A DNA stretch of 64,000 bases from Candidatus Merdinaster equi. Its GTDB lineage: Bacteria; Bacillota; Clostridia; Lachnospirales; Lachnospiraceae. The DNA is taken from positions 1 to 64,000 of the forward strand of contig JAGHUF010000047.1 of the NCBI GenBank assembly GCA_018064935.1, written 5' to 3'. The notes under the pieces were generated by a model. It ran no database searches, was not told the origin of the DNA, and worked only from the letters and a program-made list of their open reading frames with translations. The translations under genes were made by a program, and so were the position numbers. This document shows, piece by piece, positions 1 to 8,866 of the stretch. Within the stretch, counting starts at the first letter, position 1. The number at the start of each line of letters is the position of its first letter.

Positions 1-1562
1 TAGTATGTAAGTACAGCAACCAGATCGTTTACTGTTGTGATGAGTGGACCGGATGCAACTGCGGGGTCAACATGAATCTTGTGGAAGAACAGCGGTATTA
101 GCGTGCCCACGAGACTGGAAATAATCATCGAAAACCACATTGCAAGTCCTATACAACCGGATACGCAGAAAGAGAACATTGGCGATTTCCCTTTGGCCAG
201 CAGGATGTAGACTCCGATGCAGGCAAAAGCCAGTGAACCGACAAGTAAACCATTTGTGGCACCTACTCGAATCTCTTTGAAGACAAGCTTGAATTTGTCT
301 TTTGTTGTAACAGCTTCATCAACAAGAACACGAATGGTAACAGCCAGCGACTGGGTTCCTACATTTCCTGACATATCCAAAACAAGAGACTGGAAACATA
401 TAATCAGTGTTAACTGTGATACAACTGATTCAAAAATTCCAACTACGCTAGATACGATAAGGCCTAAGAATACAAGCGTAATCAGCCAGGGAAGTCTCTT
501 TGCTATACTGCTTCGAAGAGGTTCGTTCAGATCTTCGGATTCAGTCAAAGCAGCGAACTTTGCGTAGTCTTCGGAGAGCTCTTCATCGACTACTTCAACA
601 ATGTCCTGAGATGTGATGACACCAAGGATATGGTTTTCGTTATCCAGAACTGGAATTGAGTCCTCGGAGTAATCCTTCAGTTCATTAATACAGTTGTCTA
701 CAGACTCTTTTGCGTAGACATACGGATATGATGTGGATATAAAATCCTCAAGCTTTGCATCTTTTCGTGCAATTATGAGATCTTTTAAATCAATTGCACC
801 ATAGAAATGATCTTCTTCGTCAACTACATAGATAGTAGTGATATTATCATTTTCACCAGCCTGATCTACCAGACTTTTCATGGCCTGCTTGACGGGCATA
901 TCCTTGACAATGACGATGTAGTTGGTAGTCATCTTGCTACCAATTTCGTCATCCTCATAAGACTGAATCAAATCAATGTCATGTCTTGATTCCTCGTCCA
1001 TGAGTTCAATAAGCTCTTTACTCTTATCCTCTTCGAGTTCGTCAAGGACGTCGACAGCATCATCGGCATCCATGCTCTCAAGAATATCAGCAGCCTTGTC
1101 GGCATCGAGCTCTTCGATGTAGGTTCCGACATCTTCTACATATGTGAAAATATCAGACACAGCATCTATTCCAAGAACGCGGTATAGTTTGCGCCTCTGA
1201 AGAGCAGTTAACTCACCTAATACATCTGCGATATCGTTATCGTGGTAATTGTCGAGCTTCTCACGGAGTTCCTGATCAGAGATAGAGGTATCTTCCATAA
1301 TGGAAATGAGCTCTTTTGTATAGTCAGGACGTTCAGGGATTATTTCCTCGTCTGAATCAGCTTCACCCTCAGAGTCATTTTCCTTCTCAATTTCCTCTGA
1401 AACACTGCCTTCTGATGATTCTTCTGTTATAGCATCGTGGCTAGCTGTAATGTCTTCTGAGCTATCGATAACGACATCCGCGCTATTGTCATTCGTATCA
1501 GATGATTTATGGAGTTTGGAATCGAGTTCAGAAATCGGTTCGTTCAATATTTCTTTTTCCAT
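1..1562 (-). CDS. mgtE: Magnesium transporter MgtE, 3' end off the window
   Basis: Read from the minus strand; the ORF track misses it because its stop lies left of base 1. The start is the ATG at 1562-1560, preceded by an AAGGAC-type ribosome site. About 520 codons are visible. In order they hold a Ser/Asp/Glu-rich extension (about 75 residues), the MgtE superhelical N domain, two CBS domains (GSKMTTNYIVIVKDMPVKQA begins the first), and hydrophobic helices containing conserved MgtE segments such as DMSGNVGTQSLA and HVDPAVASGPLITT. The family is a homodimeric Mg2+ channel in the cytoplasmic membrane, gated by Mg2+ bound to the acidic N and CBS domains. The final membrane helix is missing from the window. 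The extra acidic N-terminal stretch is longer than in typical MgtE. Confidence 0.95.
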   Translation of the reverse strand, partial: MEKEILNEPISELDSKLHKSSDTNDNSADVVIDSSEDITASHDAITEESSEGSVSEEIEKENDSEGEADSDEEIIPERPDYTKELISIMEDTSISDQELREKLDNYHDNDIADVLGELTALQRRKLYRVLGIDAVSDIFTYVEDVGTYIEELDADKAADILESMDADDAVDVLDELEEDKSKELIELMDEESRHDIDLIQSYEDDEIGSKMTTNYIVIVKDMPVKQAMKSLVDQAGENDNITTIYVVDEEDHFYGAIDLKDLIIARKDAKLEDFISTSYPYVYAKESVDNCINELKDYSEDSIPVLDNENHILGVITSQDIVEVVDEELSEDYAKFAALTESEDLNEPLRSSIAKRLPWLITLVFLGLIVSSVVGIFESVVSQLTLIICFQSLVLDMSGNVGTQSLAVTIRVLVDEAVTTKDKFKLVFKEIRVGATNGLLVGSLAFACIGVYILLAKGKSPMFSFCVSGCIGLAMWFSMIISSLVGTLIPLFFHKIHVDPAVASGPLITTVNDLVAVLTY

Positions 1563-1957
1563 ACAATAACAGTCCTTTCCATAGAAAAATAGGCACCAAA
1601 ACAAGTACCAGGTAATCAAAAACTGGAACGGACCAAACCTATATATCAACTCAAATCCAAGGGAAATACCGAATCAGAAAATCAGTAGAATAATTGCATG
1701 ACAGAAATAGAATTATCTGCCAAGAACATAAAAACAGAAAGTGCTCTGCGTCTTGATTGAGTTGTTTATACACATTCGGCCCTTACTATCTCCCGAATCC
1801 ATGCAGATCACTTCCTTTCTAATAATAATCACTTTCTCTATTATATATTAAAATGGTAAAAGTGGAAGAAGAATTGTGGAAAATATGCTAAAATATTCAT
1901 ATCTATGCGAGTAACTATAAGCATTTAGCATAAAAATAAAAAACAGGAGTGATAGAA
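1563..1957. other. Divergent mgtE/ackA intergenic region
   Basis: This 395-base gap holds the roughly 240-base leader of mgtE on the minus strand and the upstream region of ackA on the plus strand. I looked for the conserved core of the M-box (ykoK) Mg2+ riboswitch in the mgtE leader and did not see it. A TATAAT-like hexamer on the minus strand (1840-1845) is a plausible mgtE -10 box, without a good -35. No convincing sigma-A promoter for ackA could be fixed by eye. Confidence 0.5.
1713..1802 (-). CDS. Possible 29-codon leader ORF upstream of mgtE
   Basis: In the long 5' leader of mgtE the minus strand carries an AAAGGAAGTG ribosome-site-like stretch, then an ATG at 1802 and 29 sense codons (starting MDSGDSKGRMC) ending in TAA at 1713-1715. 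A TATAAT-like hexamer lies upstream on the same strand (complement of 1840-1845). A translated leader would recall leader-peptide control of other Mg2+ transporter genes. The peptide has no recognisable family and may be a chance ORF. Evidence is only the site, spacing and position. Confidence 0.25.
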   Translation of the reverse strand: MDSGDSKGRMCINNSIKTQSTFCFYVLGR

Positions 1958-3148
1958 ATGAAAGTATTAGTTATTAACTGTGGTAGTTCATCACTAAAAT
2001 ACCAGCTGATTGATTCTGAAACCGAGCAGGTACTTGCAAAGGGATTATGCGAGAGGATAGGAATTGAGGGAAGCTGTATCGTCCACACACCCGGTGACGG
2101 CGACAAGATTAAGAAGGAAGTACCAATGGCTGACCACACGGCAGCTGTATCACATGTAATTGCAGCACTTACTGATAAAGAGCACGGAGTGATATCTGAC
2201 CTTAAAGAAATAGATGCAGTAGGGCATAGAATTGTCCATGGTGGGGAGAAGTTTGCCAGCAGTGTTGTGATTGACGACAAGGTTATGGAGGCAATTGAGG
2301 AATGTAATGAGCTCGCTCCTTTGCATAATCCGGCAAATCTTATTGGAATTCGTTCATGCCAGGAGCTTATGCCAGGTGTACCAATGGTTGGAGTCTTTGA
2401 CACTGCTTTCCACCAGACTATGCCTGCAAGAGCGTACCTGTACGGAATTCCTTACGAATATTATGAGAAGTACAAGGTTCGTCGTTATGGATTCCATGGA
2501 ACTAGCCATGATTTCGTTAGTAAAAGAGCAGGAGAGATTGAGGGAAAGGGCCGCGATAATATGAAGATTATCGTTTGCCATCTTGGAAATGGTGCATCTG
2601 TTTCAGCTGTTGATCATGGAAAATGCATCGACACAAGCATGGGACTTACCCCTCTTGAGGGTCTTATCATGGGTACCCGTTCAGGAGATATGGATCCAGC
2701 AATCGTTAATTATATTGCTGAAAAAGAGAATATAAGTGCCGCTGAGGTTACAAACATATTGAACAAGAAATCAGGTGTTCTTGGATTGTCTGGAATATCA
2801 TCCGATTTCCGTGATCTGAGTGAGGAAGCTGAAAAGGGTAATGAGCGCGCTAAGATAACTCTCGAGACATATGCTTACAGAGTTGCCAAATACATTGGAT
2901 CATATACGGCTGCAATGGGTGGCGTCGATATGATCTGCTTTACAGCAGGAATCGGTGAGAACAATGCTTATGTGAGAAAGCTGGTTATGGGCTATCTTGG
3001 ATTCCTCGGCGTTTCTATTGATGAAGAGAATAACAAGATGCGTGGCGAAGAGGTACTTATATCGACAACTGACAGTAGTGTCAAGGTAATGGTTATTCCT
3101 ACAAATGAAGAGCTTGCAATTGCAAGAGAAACAGTGAGACTGGTTTAG
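1958..3148 (+). CDS. ackA: Acetate kinase
   Basis: 396 residues, the usual length for AckA. It interconverts acetyl phosphate plus ADP and acetate plus ATP in the cytoplasm, the ATP-yielding last step of acetate fermentation. Visible family motifs include [11 protein letters not shown] at the N-terminus, [22 protein letters not shown] and GTRSGDMDP. The ORF track begins at a GTG at 1949, but that GTG lies in the ribosome site itself; AGGAGTG sits the right distance before ATG 1958 and the protein then starts MKVLVINCG as in homologues. No pta gene lies next to it, so the phosphotransacetylase partner must be elsewhere. cca follows 30 bases downstream. Confidence 0.97.
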   Translation: MKVLVINCGSSSLKYQLIDSETEQVLAKGLCERIGIEGSCIVHTPGDGDKIKKEVPMADHTAAVSHVIAALTDKEHGVISDLKEIDAVGHRIVHGGEKFASSVVIDDKVMEAIEECNELAPLHNPANLIGIRSCQELMPGVPMVGVFDTAFHQTMPARAYLYGIPYEYYEKYKVRRYGFHGTSHDFVSKRAGEIEGKGRDNMKIIVCHLGNGASVSAVDHGKCIDTSMGLTPLEGLIMGTRSGDMDPAIVNYIAEKENISAAEVTNILNKKSGVLGLSGISSDFRDLSEEAEKGNERAKITLETYAYRVAKYIGSYTAAMGGVDMICFTAGIGENNAYVRKLVMGYLGFLGVSIDEENNKMRGEEVLISTTDSSVKVMVIPTNEELAIARETVRLV

Positions 3149-3178
3149 TCTTTATTTTATCGAAATAATGAGCGCAAT

Positions 3179-4510
3179 ATGATTATTAAACTTCCTGAAG
3201 ATGTGAAAAATATCATACAGACACTTGAGACGGCGGGGTATGAAGCCTTTGCTGTCGGTGGTTGCGTGCGCGATTGTTTGCTTGGAAAAACGCCGCATGA
3301 CTGGGACATCACAACCAGTGCGCTTCCTCAGGAAGTTAAGGCGCTGTTTAGAAGAACCATTGATACAGGAATCCAGCACGGAACAGTTACCATCATGATA
3401 GGAAAAGAAGGGTATGAAGTTACAACCTATAGAATTGATGGTGATTATGGTGATGGACGACATCCTGATAATGTTACTTTTACGAGAAGTCTTGAAGAAG
3501 ATTTGAAACGCCGGGATTTTACAATTAATGCTATGGCATATTCACCTACACGCGGAGTTGTAGATTTGTTTGGCGGTCGTGAGGATCTTCAAAAAGGAAT
3601 AATCCGCTGCGTTGGGAATCCTCTCGAGCGATTTGGAGAAGATGCACTAAGGATGATGAGAGCAGTCCGTTTTTCGGCGCAGTTATCTTTCTCAATCGAA
3701 GACAAGACCAGGGAAGCAATCAGTGTTCTTCATGATAATCTCTCCAAGGTAAGTGCAGAAAGAATTCAGGTTGAACTAATTAAGACACTCGTGTCAGATA
3801 ATCCGGATTATCTAAAGATAATGTACGAAACAGAGCTTACAGCCGTGTTTATGCCTGAGTTTGATATATGTATGAAGACCCAGCAGAATAACCCTCATCA
3901 CATGTACAGCGTAGGCGAACATATACTGCATACGATGAAATATATTAGACCTGACAAGGTCTTGAGGCTATCTATGCTGTTTCATGACATGGGTAAGCCT
4001 GCAATGAAAACGACGGATGAGGAAGGAATAGACCATTTCAAAGGTCATCCTCAGAAATCGGCGCAAATGGCAAGAGATATACTCCACAGGCTGAAGTTTG
4101 ATAATAATACTCTGGGTCTTGTGCTTAGGTATGTTGAGTATCATGACAGGGATATTGAGCCTGATCTGAAGGGCGTCAGAAGAGCCATGAACAAAATGGG
4201 AAGTGATATTTTTCCAGGACTATTTGAGGTGAAAAAAGCAGATACTCTTGCGCAGAGTATGTATAAGCGTGAGGACAAACTAAATCGACTCGCCGAGTTG
4301 AACACTATTTATGACGAGATTGTCAGAAATGGCGATTGCGTATCACTTAAGGAACTCAAAATCTCTGGTAAGGATCTTATAGAAGCAGGAATGCAGCCGG
4401 GAAAACAACTTGGAGATGTTTTGAATGCGCTTCTTGACAGGGTGGTTGAAGAACCGGAGCTCAATGATACAGAGACACTTTTGAAGCTGGCCAAGGAACT
4501 GTCTAGTTAA
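3179..4510 (+). CDS. cca: CCA tRNA nucleotidyltransferase with HD domain
   Basis: 443 residues. It adds or repairs the 3' CCA end of tRNAs, using CTP and ATP. The N-terminal class II nucleotidyltransferase head has the GGCVRD motif and the metal-binding pair in HDWDIT (about residues 24-45). The neck and body follow (RRDFTINAMAYS, then ERFGEDALRMMRAVRF). A C-terminal HD phosphohydrolase-type domain is visible (LFHDMGKP, then HPQKSA, then VEYHD). The tRNA-Gly gene in this window does not encode CCA, so this activity is needed. The ribosome site is weak. The PEGA gene begins 9 bases after the stop, suggesting one transcript. Confidence 0.93.
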   Translation: MIIKLPEDVKNIIQTLETAGYEAFAVGGCVRDCLLGKTPHDWDITTSALPQEVKALFRRTIDTGIQHGTVTIMIGKEGYEVTTYRIDGDYGDGRHPDNVTFTRSLEEDLKRRDFTINAMAYSPTRGVVDLFGGREDLQKGIIRCVGNPLERFGEDALRMMRAVRFSAQLSFSIEDKTREAISVLHDNLSKVSAERIQVELIKTLVSDNPDYLKIMYETELTAVFMPEFDICMKTQQNNPHHMYSVGEHILHTMKYIRPDKVLRLSMLFHDMGKPAMKTTDEEGIDHFKGHPQKSAQMARDILHRLKFDNNTLGLVLRYVEYHDRDIEPDLKGVRRAMNKMGSDIFPGLFEVKKADTLAQSMYKREDKLNRLAELNTIYDEIVRNGDCVSLKELKISGKDLIEAGMQPGKQLGDVLNALLDRVVEEPELNDTETLLKLAKELSS

Positions 4511-4519
4511 ATATTAAGT

Positions 4520-6010
4520 ATGAAGAAAGTATATGCTATGTTTGCGCTTCTTGTCGTGGCGGTCATCGCCATCGTATGGTTTTCGCAAACACCAAAAAAG
4601 AATAATGCAAGTGGTCAACAGACTCAGAATACTCAGAATGTGGATGACACTGCTTACGGAATGGGGGATTATGACAGTGTAGATTCTGCCATAGTTCTTG
4701 CCAGAAATCTTGCAACAAAGACAATCACATTCCGCAACCTTGAATCTGGCAAGCAGTATACACTTGGGTATACTGGTGCATCCATGCTGTGTGATGCTAA
4801 TGGCAAGTCGCTTAGCATGGAGCAGATAGAACCAGGGCTAATTGTAGATGTTTCTTTTCTCAAGGGTTCCAAGCATCTGAATTCGTTGCGCGAGTCAACC
4901 AGTGCTTTTATTTTTAGGGATTATTCGGACTACAAAATATCCGATAGTGGTATGTCGATAGACATAGCCGGTTCTAAATATCATATAAGTGATAAGCTCG
5001 TCGTAGGTAGCGGGTTGGATCTTATTTCGCTGTTGGATATCCATGAAAATGATCGAATCACGATACGCGGTTTTGACAGAGAGGTCTACAGCATATGTGT
5101 GGATAAGGGTCATGGTTATCTAAGGCTTGAAAACGATGAGACCTTTATAGGTGGGTGGATTGACATAGGAGATACGCTCATAAGACCTATCAAGGAGAAC
5201 ATGATTCTCACTGTGCCAGAGGGAAAATATGACGTGAGTGTCACGAATAATGGCAGCGGTGGAATAAAGACGGTTACAATAGGGAGAGGCGAGGAGGTCA
5301 CTCTTGATGTTGCTGATCTGGTTACAGAGGCTAAGACAGGACGAGTTCTGTTTGCTTTGTCGCCATCTGATGCCAAGGTATATATAGACGGGGACAAGGT
5401 CAATCCGGAAGACGTGCTGACGCTAACCTACGGAATACATGAGGTTATATTTAAGGCAGAGGGTTATAAAACACTGGCAAAATACGTTAAGGTTGGTCAG
5501 GATATGGCTACGCTCACTATAACTATGGAGCCAGAGGGGCAATCTGCAGGAACAACTCCTTCTGCTCCATCTGGAACGCCAACGCCTATGATTACTATTC
5601 CGCCAGGAATGGGAGGAACAAACAACTTAACTCTTTCTCCATCAATTCAGGCACTACTAACACAGTTCCCTTCAAGTGATATTACTCCACAGGCAATACC
5701 ACTCCCAACGGGAACGGCTACGATTGGGGATGTGAATGTGACGGCAGTTCCATCTGCAGTTCCTACTCCTGGTGCAGATGTGGCGGACAAGTACTATGTT
5801 CATATAGATTCGCCGGAAGCTGTTGAGGTATATGTAGATGGCGATTATGTGGGATTATCGCCTGTAAAATTTGAGAAAAAAGCAGGTACCCATGAGGTAA
5901 TACTTCGAAAAGAGGGATACCAGACAAGGAGCTATACAATAGAGGTTACAGATGACCAAAGTGACATATCCTACTCGTTTTCAGAGTTACGTCAACCGAC
6001 GGAGGGGTAA
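4520..6010 (+). CDS. Membrane-anchored protein with two PEGA domains
   Basis: 496 residues. One N-terminal hydrophobic helix (about residues 4-22) lacks a lipobox and probably anchors the protein with the rest outside. A beta-rich middle region follows, then a first PEGA domain (around residues 273-337, VYIDGDK and EVIFKAEGY), a Thr/Pro/Ser-rich linker (about 340-425) and a second PEGA domain at the C-terminus (VYVDGDYVG and EVILRKEGY). PEGA domains are short beta-sandwich modules found in surface proteins; no enzymatic motif is visible. It follows cca by 9 bases. Its function is unknown; a cell-envelope structural or binding role is inferred from the domains. Confidence 0.75.
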   Translation: MKKVYAMFALLVVAVIAIVWFSQTPKKNNASGQQTQNTQNVDDTAYGMGDYDSVDSAIVLARNLATKTITFRNLESGKQYTLGYTGASMLCDANGKSLSMEQIEPGLIVDVSFLKGSKHLNSLRESTSAFIFRDYSDYKISDSGMSIDIAGSKYHISDKLVVGSGLDLISLLDIHENDRITIRGFDREVYSICVDKGHGYLRLENDETFIGGWIDIGDTLIRPIKENMILTVPEGKYDVSVTNNGSGGIKTVTIGRGEEVTLDVADLVTEAKTGRVLFALSPSDAKVYIDGDKVNPEDVLTLTYGIHEVIFKAEGYKTLAKYVKVGQDMATLTITMEPEGQSAGTTPSAPSGTPTPMITIPPGMGGTNNLTLSPSIQALLTQFPSSDITPQAIPLPTGTATIGDVNVTAVPSAVPTPGADVADKYYVHIDSPEAVEVYVDGDYVGLSPVKFEKKAGTHEVILRKEGYQTRSYTIEVTDDQSDISYSFSELRQPTEG

Positions 6011-6055
6011 CCACAAGAATAAGTCTTGAAAATGGCTTAAAATCGTTGTTTTTCC

Positions 6056-6084
6056 TTGACAAAGCAAGCAAAAAAGACTATATA
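6056..6084 (+). promoter_or_regulatory. Sigma-A promoter of hup
   Basis: TTGACA at 6056-6061 and TATATA at 6079-6084 are separated by 17 bases, a near-consensus housekeeping promoter. A leader of about 55 bases leads to the strong GGGAGGAG ribosome site of hup, as expected for an abundant nucleoid protein. Confidence 0.85.
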
Positions 6085-6147
6085 TAGTTGTAGGCATTCA
6101 AAGAGAGTGCACTTATTATTCACTCATTTTTAGGGAGGAGTTTTGAA

Positions 6148-6420
6148 ATGAACAAGCAGGAATTAGTAGCAGCTATGGCTGAGAACGCTGGATTAACAAA
6201 GAAGGATGCAGAAGCAGCTCTTAAGGCTTTCACAGATGTTGTAACCGCAGAACTTAAGAAGGGTGAGAAGATCGCTCTTGTTGGTTTCGGTACTTTCGAA
6301 GTATCTACTAGAGCAGCTAGAGAGGGTAGAAATCCTCAGACTGGTAAGTCTATGAAGATCGCAGCTTCTAAGGCTCCTAAGTTCAAGGCTGGTAAGGCTC
6401 TTAAGGACGCTGTAAACTAG
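6148..6420 (+). CDS. hup: HU family DNA-binding protein
   Basis: 90 residues, the exact size of HU. HU is a dimeric nucleoid protein that bends and compacts DNA without sequence specificity. The sequence shows the typical start MNKQELV, the core GFGTFEV, the DNA-binding arm (REGRNPQTG) and the basic C-terminal KAGKALKD helix. It has its own consensus promoter and a perfect intrinsic terminator, so it is probably expressed as a single gene at high level. Codon use is more uniform than in its neighbours, as for highly expressed genes. Its place before rqcP and divIC is the standard Firmicute order. Confidence 0.98.
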   Translation: MNKQELVAAMAENAGLTKKDAEAALKAFTDVVTAELKKGEKIALVGFGTFEVSTRAAREGRNPQTGKSMKIAASKAPKFKAGKALKDAVN

Positions 6421-6442
6421 GATTTATAGATTATCCTGATAG

Positions 6443-6475
6443 AAAAGGACCGGCTTGATAGCCGGTCCTTTTCTT
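6443..6475 (+). terminator. Intrinsic terminator of hup
   Basis: A perfect 12-bp stem (AAAAGGACCGGC paired with GCCGGTCCTTTT) with a 6-base loop lies 22 bases after the hup stop and ends in a T-rich tract. Confidence 0.92.
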
Positions 6476-6589
6476 GTTATACATGATGAGCCAAGTACAG
6501 ATACATGCTTGCATGGTAATCTGTATTTGGCGAACGTATAATCGTGAGGAAGAAGCGAAGCGTATTCCGAATGATATACGAGTGTATAT

Positions 6590-6655
6590 CGAGTAGGAGT
6601 CAGCCTACTCGATTATATATGATGAGTGTTTATCGAGTGGGTGTCAGCCTACTCG
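6590..6655 (+). repeat. Tandem pair of near-identical hairpins before rqcP
   Basis: Two inverted repeats occur in a row. The first is CGAGTAGG/CCTACTCG (6590-6611) and the second CGAGTGGG/CCTACTCG (6634-6655, one G-T pair). Both have a six-base loop ending TCAG. The surrounding bases (ATCGAGT... and ...CTCGATTAT) are also repeated, so this is a 44-base direct duplication of a hairpin unit. The second copy ends 19 bases before the rqcP start codon. Neither is followed by a T tract, so they do not look like terminators. A processing or control element is possible. Confidence 0.7.
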
Positions 6656-6674
6656 ATTATGAGAGGTGATTGGA

Positions 6675-6914
6675 TTGAGATTAGATAAATATCTTAAAAT
6701 ATCCAGATTAATTAAGAGAAGAACAATAGCAAATGAAGCCTGCGATGCAGGTCGTGTATCGATAAATGGCAAGGTGGCAAGAGCATCCCAGGAAGTCAAG
6801 GTCGGGGATCAGATTGCAATAAGCTTTGGCAATAAGGAAGTAAATGTTGAAGTTCTTGCTATAGAAGAGACGATGCGCAAAGAAGAAGCGGAGCAGTTGT
6901 ACAAATATTTGTAG
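6675..6914 (+). CDS. rqcP: S4-domain ribosome quality-control factor RqcP (YabO-like)
   Basis: 79 residues from the TTG at 6675, made almost entirely of an S4 RNA-binding domain (MRLDKYLKISRLIKRRTIA, then GRVSINGKVA). In Bacillus this protein works with RqcH to add alanine tails to peptides stalled on 50S subunits. The ORF track starts at a GTG at 6666, but that codon is part of the GAGAGGTG ribosome site; starting at the TTG gives the canonical MRLDK N-terminus with good spacing. The gene stands in its usual place between hup and divIC. The tandem hairpins lie directly upstream. Confidence 0.88.
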   Translation: MRLDKYLKISRLIKRRTIANEACDAGRVSINGKVARASQEVKVGDQIAISFGNKEVNVEVLAIEETMRKEEAEQLYKYL

Positions 6915-7065
6915 AGATGTGTGGTGAAAATGCCCAAAAACACACATCGTTTTCTGTCGAACTCCTACAAAAAAGAGGTTTACGTAAATTTTATTGTTGA
7001 CCGGGTTACATAATCCATATATATTTATGTTAACGATTGAATTATGGAAAGGGATTTCCGATAAA

Positions 7066-7371
7066 ATGGCCGGCAGAAAACCTGCATATAGAAAAAAGAG
7101 ATATAATCGCCTGGGTCTATTTTTGGTGACTGTATGTATAGTGGGTCTGATTACCGTAATCGGTGTTGGAAGCATGTCGCTGTCAGCAAAGCAGAAGAGT
7201 CTTGAAGAGAAGGAGCTTCTGTTAACGCAGCAGATTCAGGATGAAATAGAGCGAACTGAGCAACTCACGGAATATGAAAAGTATACAAAGACTAATGCTT
7301 TCGTCGAAGAGACAGCGAAGGATAAGTTGGGACTTGTATATGAAAGAGAGATTGTGTTCAGGTCTAATTAG
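7066..7371 (+). CDS. divIC: Septum formation initiator family protein (DivIC/FtsB-like)
   Basis: 101 residues from ATG 7066 (MAGRKPAYRKK). It has a short basic cytoplasmic tail, one membrane helix (about 19-40, LFLVTVCIVGLITVIGVGS), a coiled coil (KQKSLEEKELLLTQQIQDEI) and a C-terminal tail with AKDKLGLVYEREIVF, matching the DivIC/FtsB fold. These proteins form a trimeric divisome complex with FtsL/DivIB-type partners. Upstream in-frame ATGs (6994, 7027) lack a ribosome site, while GGAAAGGG lies before 7066. No yabP, yabQ or spoIIE gene flanks it, unlike in spore-forming relatives. Confidence 0.85.
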   Translation: MAGRKPAYRKKRYNRLGLFLVTVCIVGLITVIGVGSMSLSAKQKSLEEKELLLTQQIQDEIERTEQLTEYEKYTKTNAFVEETAKDKLGLVYEREIVFRSN

Positions 7372-7378
7372 TGTATTC

Positions 7379-7405
7379 AAAGGGGCGCACATAGCGCCCC
7401 TTTTT
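7379..7405 (+). terminator. Intrinsic terminator after divIC
   Basis: AAGGGGCGC (7380-7388), loop ACATA, GCGCCCCTT (7394-7402), then a short T run. It lies 9 bases after the divIC stop and ends the rqcP-divIC transcript. Confidence 0.88.
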
Positions 7406-7461
7406 ATATCGCAGAGCCGGCGATAGGAATATGAATTAACACGGAAGGGGACGGCGGAGTA

Positions 7462-8865
7462 ATGCGAATAGATTTACGGCATATCGAAAGAGAAGACAAT
7501 CTTATACTCGGTATATCTGGCGGCGCTGACTCGGTCTGTTTATTTCACGTGCTTAGATTGCTTAACGAAGAGGGTTATAATCTTCATCTGCATGTTCTGC
7601 ATGTTAACCACGGGCTGCGCAAGGAAGCGTCAGATGATGAGAATTTCGTGAAAAAACTGTGCTTGGACTATGGGGTGTCATTCAACTCGGTTTCAGTTCC
7701 TGTCAAAGAGTATTCGCGTGAAAATGGTCTTGGAACAGAAGAAGCGGCGCGAATACTGAGATACAAAGCACTCCGAGATGAGCTGGAACGAGTGTTTTCC
7801 GGAATAGGAAAAATAGCGGTTGCACATAATAGTAATGACCAGGCCGAAACTATTCTGTTTAGAATGATGAGGGGAACTGGCCTTCGCGGCATGTCAGGAA
7901 TTCGCCCTATAGAAGGTAATATCGTAAGGCCACTTTTGTACGCGAGCAGGAGGGAGATTGAAGAGTATATAGCTAAAGGGGGTTATTCTTTTGTAACAGA
8001 TAAGAGTAATCTAACTGACGCTTATGCCAGAAACAGGATAAGAAACAATATACTTACTTACGCAAACAAGGAAATATGTGAGGGGGCGACTGAACATATT
8101 GCCGAACTTGCCGAGCAGGTCTCTATGGCAAACGAGGTGTTGGCCGAGGTTGTAATGCAGGCTTATGGCCGCGTTGTCAGAGTAGAAAGCACAGATGCGT
8201 GCGGGGCGGTCACTATATGTTCAGACCAACTATCATCGGTTCACCCGTATATAAAGAGTGAGATTGTAATGAATGCAATGACACAAGTGTCAGGAAAAAG
8301 AAAAGATCTCACAAGGCAGCATGTCGCAGACATACTGTCGCTATTTGACAAGCAGGTGGGGAGATTTGTTGTACTGCCCTACTCGATGAAAGCGCAAAGA
8401 GTGTACGAGGGAGTCAGGATTGAGCAGATAAGTGAGAACTGCGATAATGTAACTGGACTTAAGCTTGAGGTTACAGAAATCACAGGTTTCGATCCTGTGT
8501 ATGCCATGCAGCTGGTGAAGAACGGGTCAGGGTGCACTTCTACGCATAATAGTGCGCGAGAAGAAGCCATTAAAGCACCCCAAAACGATTACACAAAATG
8601 GTTTGACTATGATAAAATAATGGCGCCGATAGCGCTCAGAGCGGCGAGAGCGGATGATTATATTGTTATAGATGAATCAGGGCATAGAAAAAAAGTTTTT
8701 GATTTGCTTAAGGACAACAAAGTTGAGGCCGGAAAACGAGGCCGGGTGCCAGTTGTCACGGCAGGGGACGAGGTCATTTGGTGTATCGGGCATAGAATGA
8801 GCTCGGCTTATAAGATATCAGAAAATACCAGGCGAATAGCGGAAATCACTATCATGGAGGAGTAG
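7462..8865 (+). CDS. tilS: tRNA(Ile)-lysidine synthetase
   Basis: 467 residues. It converts C34 of the CAT anticodon of tRNA-Ile2 to lysidine using ATP and lysine, an essential change of decoding. The N-terminal PP-loop ATPase motif is clear (GISGGADS, about residues 18-25), followed by HVNHGLR and the family segments HNSNDQAET and RMMRGTGLRGMSGI. A linker and a C-terminal tRNA-acceptor-binding domain ending near GHRMSSAYKISENT complete it. The hpt ATG comes 1 base after the stop, so the two genes are probably translationally coupled, as in many Firmicutes. Confidence 0.95.
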   Translation: MRIDLRHIEREDNLILGISGGADSVCLFHVLRLLNEEGYNLHLHVLHVNHGLRKEASDDENFVKKLCLDYGVSFNSVSVPVKEYSRENGLGTEEAARILRYKALRDELERVFSGIGKIAVAHNSNDQAETILFRMMRGTGLRGMSGIRPIEGNIVRPLLYASRREIEEYIAKGGYSFVTDKSNLTDAYARNRIRNNILTYANKEICEGATEHIAELAEQVSMANEVLAEVVMQAYGRVVRVESTDACGAVTICSDQLSSVHPYIKSEIVMNAMTQVSGKRKDLTRQHVADILSLFDKQVGRFVVLPYSMKAQRVYEGVRIEQISENCDNVTGLKLEVTEITGFDPVYAMQLVKNGSGCTSTHNSAREEAIKAPQNDYTKWFDYDKIMAPIALRAARADDYIVIDESGHRKKVFDLLKDNKVEAGKRGRVPVVTAGDEVIWCIGHRMSSAYKISENTRRIAEITIMEE

Positions 8866-8866
8866 A

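Noticed and set aside
1563-1860. M-box Mg2+ riboswitch upstream of mgtE
   Set aside because: The conserved core sequences were looked for by eye and not found; a covariance search would be needed to exclude it fully.
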